Source of the DNA: Rhodocollybia butyracea
Lineage: Eukaryota > Basidiomycota > Agaricomycetes > Agaricales > Omphalotaceae
Assembly: GCA_015501585.1 (NCBI GenBank)
Contig: JADNRY010000141.1
Span: 1 to 64,000 of the forward strand
Length of the DNA: 64,000 bases
Direction of reading: 5' to 3'
The notes under the pieces were generated by a model. The model was not told where the DNA came from and did not search any database. It saw nothing but the letters and a program-made list of their open reading frames with translations. Positions within the stretch are counted from its first letter, which is position 1. Every line of letters begins with the position of its first letter. The translations under genes were made by a program, and so were the position numbers. Positions 57,156-64,000 of the stretch are shown here, in pieces.

Positions 57156-57705
57156 GATTATGAGACTCGAGTTCTACCGTCTCTGATCCTTCTGCCACTG
57201 AAACTGAACCCGAATCCGAAATTCGCCTATCCGAAAGCGAAGCAAACCCGAATCTGAAATTTGCCTATCCAAAAGCGAACTCGAACCCGAAACTTGCCTA
57301 TCTGAAAGCAAATTGAACCCAAAATCAATGGTCGCCGTATTCGAAAGCGACATTGAACCCTGAACCGATGCCAATACTGAACGATGCTGAACTGGAGGAT
57401 GGAGTGTTGGATTCAGTGGGAGCTTGATGACTACCCCTATTCCCAACCTGGAGTCTACATTTGCTGCATTCCAAAGGCAACTGAACCCCGAGCTGATGAA
57501 CTGAACCCTGAATCGAGGCCGAACTTTGTAATGAAGCCGAGGCTGGAGTTGATGTTATACTGGTGCCTTGTATCTTGAACTGATTGGAAGATTGTTATAT
57601 TGGAGAAGTGATTCTACGAAACAGTGGGAGTGATGTTTGGATTGTTTTTGGATGTATTTTTGTGTTGTCTGTGTCCTGCGCTACACTTCCTCGCAAGTGG
57701 GAGTG

Positions 57706-57855
57706 TTAAAGTATGTGTTGATCGGTCGTTCCGCTGGTACACTAATCACATGTATGTATCTTACATAACTTAATCGTTGTTTCACTTGTGCCACGTCGTT
57801 GCGATTCCCCTCTCGTTGAGGGTCAACGTTACCTTCTCCTTGCTGTTTCTCAACA
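57706..57855 (+). repeat. 3' LTR of the TRIM
   Basis: Ends CTCAACA and is followed by AAAAC. A TG start two bases upstream (57704) is possible and would give a TGTT/AACA inverted end. Confidence 0.82.
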
Positions 57856-58295
57856 AAAACAACTGCTGTTAATGAGAACTTGGACCATTATAAAGTATGG
57901 TTACATCAATGCCGCACCTGTCGTTTTCTCCCCACTCACAGCAATTCGCTCGCTCCATCCTCTTGTCCATCCTATTTAAATGGATCCATCAAATTCTGCT
58001 CCGATCCAGATGAACACAGGACCTGGTCAGCTTAGAGATCCTATGCTAGGGTCTTTCGTCGCGTCTTTCAATCGGGATTTGGAAAGCCGTGACGCCGCCA
58101 ACTCACTTGCTCCACATGTCATTTCAAGGAGTTGACTCTCAAGCGCGCCTGATTGGTGTTGACCAATGACGACTCGGTGTATGTCCTGAGTTACGGCGGG
58201 CCATTCAAGATTTATTCGGGTATTGCACAAAAAGCATAAAGTCAATGCATAATTCCATCACTGTAGTACATAGCTGGATGTTTGTCCTCTTAGAT
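57856..58295. other. Short open frame, no gene recognised
   Basis: A 51-codon frame (57980-58134, MDPSNSAPIQMN...) stands next to a TATTTAAAT-like sequence. It could be a truncated gene start. Nothing else is recognised. Confidence 0.3.
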
Positions 58296-59422
58296 TTATT
58301 TCTGAATGGTTGCCACCAAGGTTGCCACTGTTTCCTTGAACTTTAGATTTAACTTCTCTCCAAGCTTCTGTCCTTCAGCATACTTCTCATCACTAAGTTC
58401 ATTCCCCTCTGGAACATTCCTACACAAGGCTTTGTGGACATTAACAGGCTTCAACTTATCAGAGTATGTGTATTTGCCATTTGTGGGATTTTTGCGGCCA
58501 ATGACTGCATATTGCCAGAAGCTCAGGGTACAGAATTCATCTGTCACGGTCAAAAATGTCTTTGTTATCTGAAGTCACAGCCCCCAGAAATAAAAACTGC
58601 ATACCATCTGGTATCTTCATGGGACTGAAGATGAATACATTCAACTTGTTGTATTAATCATGGTTTGAATATTGAACATACCCAGTTATCATTTTCTTTG
58701 CCATTATCTCATCATAACCAGCAGGTTTTATCTTACTGTATTCTAGATTGTATTTCCAGAACTGAGGTTGAAAGTAAATCAGAAGTTAAATTAGAGGGGC
58801 TAGAAAGTAGAAAAATGACCTTTTCCCATTTCGAGTTTGGGGGCTTTGAAAATTCCTCAATTGATCTGCCGACCCATCGGGGCAAGTTACAGTCAAGCTC
58901 TTCAAATTGACCTTGGATTCTCACGTATCCCCCTCCCAAGTAAACTCTGTAGGAAATTTTGGCTCAACTATATCAGGTCATCTAGACAAATTGTACTTAC
59001 CAACGACATACACTCTCTTGACCGGTATGAAATCTTTGTTAAATTTCAGAGGATAACAGGCAAATTGCGCTGCAGAGTAAATACTATCAGTTAAATATCC
59101 AGCTCTCACTGGTGAGGTTGACCAGTTCAAATGTGATTAAATCTTATGAGTTTCAATGATGCACACCTCCAGTTGAATGAAAATCACCAGTGGAGGCACC
59201 ATACCCGGCGAGGTCAAACCCCTGGTCCTCCACGATTTCGTATGCAGCTACCCGGTCCGAGGTACCGTGGAATAGAGTGATATTGCCCTTTGCACTTGGA
59301 TGAATGAGTTTGAATGGTTTCGAGTCCAGCCGCCTGACGATTGGGATGTGATACGCCTCGGAGATTATGGACTGAAAGCCTAAAAGGATGTAGGCCAACA
59401 TGACACAGGCGCCTCTAAACAT
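58296..59422 (-). CDS. Secreted protein with ADP-ribosyltransferase-like motifs
   Basis: Six exons keep one frame: 59422-59167, 59102-59001, 58944-58820, 58761-58682, a 20-nt exon 58624-58605, and 58540-58296; 828 bases, 275 residues. A signal peptide (MLAYILLGFQSIISEA) starts it. LFHGTS with H52, then GAGYLTDSIYSAAQFA with Y88, match the first two parts of the H-Y-E/Q signature of ART-fold proteins. The third residue could be E196, in the DDEFC context. The fold call rests on these motifs only. If right, it is a secreted effector- or toxin-like enzyme; an inactive member or another HGT-containing family is the alternative. Reading is intact. Confidence 0.6.
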
Positions 59423-60129
59423 AATTGGAGAACTGATTTAAAAATGTAGGTGGATGCTGTATTGATTTGAGCACAGAACAGACTTGCAACCTGGTCAGGA
59501 TGGATATGAGTGGTGTGTGGAGCAGTACCCAAATGACAGTAAGACCTGAGTCACATACCAGCACAAGGTGTTCGGGATGAAGATCGACTTGAAGCCTCTG
59601 GAGTCCGGACATAGCTTTATATAAACCTGCACTTACCTCAAAACGGACAATTGAGGATATTCATAGCCTCCTAGTAGGTATCAAGTTGAATGTTAGGAGT
59701 AATAATGATGCATTCACTGTCACAGCTTAAGCTGTGATTCCCCTAATGATATATCACATCAGCAAAATATGTATGTACCGTCCTTAGCCCTAGAGCCCCA
59801 ATCATAACGCCGATCTGTTTTCCCATCAGTCAGTAATATGCATAGCAAACCCGCAGCAGGATGGGCAAGGGCTTGAAATTACACCTCTTAAAGCTACGGC
59901 AAGGGATATTCAAAACCTTAAGGCCCGACATGACCTTGGTTTTCTGGAGCTATGGCAGGGTCCTTGGCCAACCAGTCAATGATCACGACGGGAGCGCGAA
60001 GGTATCAGGTGTCAGGGGTTAGGGGTCATGATAGGGGATCCCGCACAGGTCGCGTTTTTTTGCACCTCCCATCATGAGGTCCAGTGACTACTCAGGTCCT
60101 ATATGTTGAGGTCAGGTCGCTATTCATCT
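59423..60129. other. No gene recognised
   Basis: Upstream region of the gene at 58296-59422. No coding or repeat signal that I can support. Confidence 0.4.
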
Positions 60130-60640
60130 ATAATGATGTGCAGTATCCAAGGTCCACGTACCCTTACATCCTTGTCAATGCTGGAACTTGAGGACGCATG
60201 TATTGCCAATGATACCATTGTTCTTGCATACCCACTTCTAAGTATCTCGTTCCATCTATGTTTTCCACCTTGATTATTCATGGGACCAAAGTAGATGTCT
60301 ACTTATCCATTATACATGGCTGGAAGGAAGGAATACTCGATCCCAATCTCGTTCAGGAGCGGCTCGGGTTCATAACACAGCATTGGAGAAGCGAAATGTA
60401 GCCTGAAAACTTAGTAAGTACCTCAGTTTTGCAAAGAGAAAATGGAATGGTATCATATGTGCCTATGTGTACAGTGGCCAGTGTACCCACCAAGACTATG
60501 TGAGGCCAAGCTCCTCTTGGAGTGAGATGGTAATACTGGCATTAGTTGCATCCTCAAAAGGTCTTTCAGGGAAGAACACACGCCACTTGTTATACCAAGA
60601 GACGGAGAGATAAGAACTCTTCAGACCTTAGAGATTGTTT
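60130..60640 (-). pseudogene. Unknown gene family U, copy C
   Basis: Plus-strand order of landmarks (TCTTGCATACCC, TTCATGGGACCAAAGTA, GTTCAGGAGCGGCTCGG, GGTCTTTCAGGGAAGA, GAGACGGAGAGATAAG) is the same as in copy B. Frames are broken. Confidence 0.55.
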
Positions 60641-62870
60641 CAGTCTGCCTGATCTGTTCCCCTACATTGTAAGTGTTGTAGGTGTTGTAGCTTGGTTCAA
60701 CACGCTCAGCCAGCCTGTCGAGGCTACCGTGTGACGTTATCACCCTCAAGCTGAAGACGTTCTCCACGTACCCTTACATCTCTGTCAATGGGAAACGCGT
60801 ATGTATTGCTAACGATTCCATCATTCTTGCATTCCCCTCTCCTCTACGCATCATCCCGTTATTAGGCCTAAAATCGGCCTAAGGCATGTAACCGTACATT
60901 TTGACACTTTGTACGTGTTATACAATGCAATAAGAGAGTTATACGGAGCCCGAGCGTGATAGCTGTTGCCGAGGCAAAGAACTTAACAATAATACTCAGC
61001 GAGCCGTGAAGGTACGCCCACAAGCGTAGCCTAGAGCCAAGCTAGCGAGGATACCTGGGCTGCCCGGAGATGTAACGCTAGATCGTCAATCTAGTTATAC
61101 CCAAGAGTGCATACTCTCTAAACTACAGGACATCTCGAAGCGGGATAAGTACTAAGCCAATGCGTTACTCGAGGGAAGGAATTATGAGGGAAGGCATCCC
61201 TCACACTAAGACCCCCAACGAGCTATGTTAAGATGTGGACTTTACAGTCCGTAACAATGGACCAGAACAATCCCGAGGGAAACCGTAGAGGTCTATTCGT
61301 GGCACCGGTCGTAACCGTGAGGACGGTAGAAACATACTTAGCGGTCCTACGGAAAGCTACGCGCCGGGATAGCCTTGGCAAATTGAAACATTTGATCTTA
61401 GAAATCATACACGGGAGGTCTTATCCGTTAAAGCCGACTATCGGGAATCACTTGTACATACTCAGCGCGGTTGCTCGGGATTATCATAAGTGGTGTTGTT
61501 GGAAAGCTAGATAACAGGCCTTCTCGAGAGAATGTTAATCACACTCAGGATGGACAGAACTATCTGAGGAATAGAATGAAACTCACCCAAGGGAAACCGG
61601 GCGGCGAGTGATCATGAAGCGCAAAGGTACTCCTGACCCCGGAGAATTGTGGAGTAATCGGAGAAACCTCGCTCGGATCAAAACACTCTAAAACTATGTT
61701 AATCCTCACGAAATCATATTTTACCTCTGATATATACCCAAGAATGGACTATTTCTTTATCGTGTGTACCATATATAGGCTGGAGTTTCCTTTCCGAGCC
61801 AGATTCCTCTGTTCCACTCTCTTTCCGTCTCTCTCCATATCTGTTTCATCTATTTTTTGTATTAAACTCTCTCTACTCAGTATATAAGCCAGATATATTT
61901 ATTCAATAAGACAAGTTTCTTGCCCTCGACTTGACTGCTAAGACCAGTGCTCCGTAGAACGTCCCCACGGGATCAGTAGCGTGATGCCTCCTGACTTGGT
62001 TATCTTAAGAAAGTAATAAACTTCACGCGCTTCGCAAAGCCCATTTATATCTTGATTGAATTTAAGTGTGTAGAGTTCTCTCGAACTCCAGATCAACTCA
62101 AATCTAGTTGCTTCCTTAGAGGGGACGGCTTCTAGTAAGGGATTATTCGGCTCCAGAGTGAGGGTTCCTTAGTTGACTTCTTCACGAAGTTAGACGAGCC
62201 ACTAAGATTGTGGTACAAGTTCCTAGTGATTAAGTTCACTCACAATATCGTAGCTTGGCCCAGAGTTTGGTCGAGGACTTTACAGCGTCACAGCAGCTAG
62301 TGCCAGAGTTTGCCTAGGGTTGTTGACAAACCTCGAGATTACTATTCTAGCTAGAGCCAGAGTTTGCCTAGGAGAATCTTAGTTTCGTTGTATTGGTTTT
62401 GGTTTTGGTTAATTGATTTGGACATACACACCTGGTTCCCTCGTACACTCGTACACCCCAACTAGGCTTCTCTCAACTTAGTTCTAAGAGTTGTCTAAGC
62501 TTAGTTACCCACGTTAGCGCTACAGTCTTGAACCTGGAGCAGTCGCGCGCGTACATCCGATATTACAAAGCTTTCCCTCGGGGAATCTCTGACAACCCGC
62601 CCTCGCTCCCTTACATATCGATAGTCTGGTTAGGTGCGGTAGTGTTTTTGTTAGGTTGTTTTATAGCACCTTTCGCATACCTACACGTAAATACCCAAAT
62701 ACCGTTGAAAGCTATGTACTTACCATCTATCTTTCCCACCTTGGTCTTCATGGGACCGAAGTAAATATTCAATCTGATCTAGTTCAGGAGCGGTCGAGCT
62801 CATAACACAGCGTCGGAGAACGAATGTAGCTTGAATCGAGTACCTCATATGACGTTGGTTTTCATCATTT
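60641..62870 (-). pseudogene. Unknown gene family U, copy D, split by an insertion
   Basis: 60641-60866 gives the C-terminal part and 62695-62870 the middle (CATGGGACCGAAGTA, CAGGAGCGGTCGAG) of one tandem copy. About 1.83 kb of LTR-like DNA lies between. The order matches copy B at 51450-51800, so the two parts were once joined. Confidence 0.55.
60867..62694. mobile_element. LTR-like insertion of about 1.8 kb
   Basis: Interrupts family U copy D. Internal termini TGTAACCG (60887) and CCCTTACA (62615) resemble LTR ends and share TGTAA/TTACA with the 129-bp element at 10614. No target duplication or exact boundary was found. A GCCAGAGTTTG unit recurs three times (62258-62370), and a TATATAAG box lies near 61881. 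The 93-codon frame at 61233-61514 has no known domain. It could be a long solo LTR or a non-autonomous element. Confidence 0.5.
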
Positions 62871-63309
62871 AAAGAGGTCCATGTATCATACTTTGTGTCA
62901 AGTGTACCTCATGGATCTGGTTGCCCCTGGTTACTTTTACTTGATTTTTTCTTACTCATGGCAACCAACAAATGGTTCAACTACTTTTAGGTGCACTCCA
63001 AGATAGTTGGTTTTAGCTTGATCTGCGACTATGTGTGATTGGATTTGAACTGGATTTCTTTGGGACTCCATTGACCTTGACTAGATTTGAACTGGATTTC
63101 TTTAGATTATGATTGACTTTCATTAGATTTCGATTGACTTGGATGTGGCTGACGATTAACTTCGTTGAGCAAGCTTGGCTGAATTGACTTTCTCCCGATT
63201 TCTCATATTTAAGGAACTTGCTTTGATTTTTTTTCATCGCTCATTATACGCTTTCATTCTTTTCTCTCCACCAGCTTTGAAAATCCTTACACTCATTCTT
63301 CTGTGAGTT
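62871..63309. other. No gene recognised; short tandem repeats
   Basis: GATTTGAACTGGATTTCTTT occurs twice (63043 and 63085) with related ATTGACTT units around. This may be the promoter region of the gene at 63310. Confidence 0.45.
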
Positions 63310-64000
63310 ATGGCCATTATACCTAAATCCATTGCTTACCAAATTTTTCTCAAGTTGCCACACATGGATACCGTTCTCAGTCGTTTGATTAACCAGCTGA
63401 TCGAGGCTAGACAACTTACACCGGAATTACTAGCTCAAATCCTAGGCACAACGGCCACACCTTCCTCCAATACCACAGGGTCTCTTCCTCCGGCACAGTC
63501 TCTGCTTGCTCCTGTCATGCCCTTGCCACAATCATCGTCTGAATCTGGACCTATCTCTGTGCAGGCGGCTCCTGCATCCACACTTTCTTCCACTATTCCT
63601 TCTGTACCAGTTCCTCTACCTGTCGCTTCAACAATCTCTCATACTCCAAACTCAGCAATTATGTCACTTCCTGCCTCGTCCACTCCATATAGAAGCATGC
63701 ATATGCTTCAAGCTGTAACACAGCCTGGTGCTTCTCAGATGCCACTTTTCGGTGGATTTAGCTCAACCAATGCGTCTCCGCGGTCTGGAATCTCCACTTT
63801 GGTGTCCCAAAGGCTTGACACCAGCCGCTCGGATCGGACTAGGCGTGATCATGCCAACGCTACCCTTCCTCGGAAGACACGATCCAAAGCTGTTCCAAAA
63901 CCCTCGCTGAAGGACAACTACCTTGAGCCAAAGGTGGAAGATTGTATGTCAAAAGCTGCTTCGTCTAGTGGTGAAGCTATCACAGTTATCAACCTTAGCC
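63310..64000 (+). CDS. Partial open frame, Ser/Pro-rich protein, runs off the window
   Basis: From ATG 63310 the frame stays open for 230 codons to the window edge. It starts MAIIPKSIAYQIFLKLPHMD, then a helical stretch LINQLIEARQLTPELLAQIL, then 100 residues rich in Ser, Pro and Thr, and later a basic part (RTRRDH, LPRKTRSKAVPK). The layout recalls the N-terminus of a retroelement gag or a regulatory protein, but no family is recognised. An upstream ATATTTAAGG (63208) could be the TATA element. Confidence 0.5.
   Translation, partial: MAIIPKSIAYQIFLKLPHMDTVLSRLINQLIEARQLTPELLAQILGTTATPSSNTTGSLPPAQSLLAPVMPLPQSSSESGPISVQAAPASTLSSTIPSVPVPLPVASTISHTPNSAIMSLPASSTPYRSMHMLQAVTQPGASQMPLFGGFSSTNASPRSGISTLVSQRLDTSRSDRTRRDHANATLPRKTRSKAVPKPSLKDNYLEPKVEDCMSKAASSSGEAITVINLS

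Larger units (their letters stand above)
57006..57855 (+). mobile_element. TRIM-like mini LTR retrotransposon, 850 bp
   Basis: Two LTRs of about 150 bp (57006-57155, 57706-57855) enclose 550 bp. AAAAC flanks both sides (57001-57005, 57856-57860), a 5-bp target duplication. GATTATGAGACTCGAGTT after the left LTR is the primer site, and AAGTGGGAG before the right LTR is the polypurine tract. The inside has four diverged GAACCCGAA...GCCTATCCGAAAGC units and no gene. It must be moved by proteins of another LTR element. Confidence 0.85.

Noticed and set aside
61233..61514. 93-codon frame inside the LTR-like insertion
   Set aside because: Composition and context fit LTR sequence; no retroelement protein motif is present.

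Overview
The window looks like a transposon-rich, gene-poor stretch of a mushroom-forming basidiomycete (Agaricomycetes) nuclear genome. The genes have many short (about 45-65 nt) GT-AG introns. The families seen are typical of that group: a KDZ-type transposase, an unspecific peroxygenase, a P450, F-box proteins, and seven-helix and DUF6534-like membrane proteins. No rRNA, tRNA or CRISPR array was recognised.

Layout. 1-1849: 3' end of a decayed Copia element and its LTR. 2642-9745: a complete but wrecked Copia element (5-bp target duplication ACAAA). Its integrase/reverse transcriptase block is inverted between about 555-bp inverted repeats, and its gag/protease region carries a 1.5-kb insertion. 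It sits in the leader of a truncated Gypsy gag (9747-11103). 11854-25464: a 13.6-kb KDZ DNA transposon with long inverted termini. It carries a transposase (minus, two lesions), a middle gene (minus, frameshifted) and an intact 887-residue companion gene (plus). Mirror-image leader sequences stand in front of the two outward-facing genes. 25480-27800: pseudogene fragments. 28492-29716: an intact seven-helix membrane protein gene.

29989-36614: a MITE, then an MFS transporter gene broken by a hAT-type MITE, a CACTG-ended MITE, a nonsense codon and other inserted DNA. 37440-41255: F-box remnants and a second copy of the 25.5-kb pseudogene. 42280-44479: an intact secreted kinase-like gene and an F-box gene. 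45914-47569: a DUF6534-like membrane protein, probably decayed. 49267-51199: a complete cytochrome P450. 52514-52961: another hAT-type MITE. 55509-56587: an intact short heme-thiolate peroxygenase. 57006-57855: an 850-bp LTR mini-element (TRIM). 58296-59422: an intact secreted protein with ADP-ribosyltransferase-like motifs. 48-63 kb: degenerate copies of one unknown gene family, one split by a 1.8-kb LTR-like insert. 63310-64000: an open reading frame that leaves the window.

There is no obvious shared pathway among the host genes. P450, peroxygenase and secreted proteins would suit an extracellular or secondary-metabolism repertoire, but this is inference. The strongest unit is the KDZ transposon, where transposase, middle gene, companion gene, mirrored leaders and 15-bp terminal arrays look like one working system. 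Exon boundaries are manual readings from splice consensus and frame, not computed predictions.
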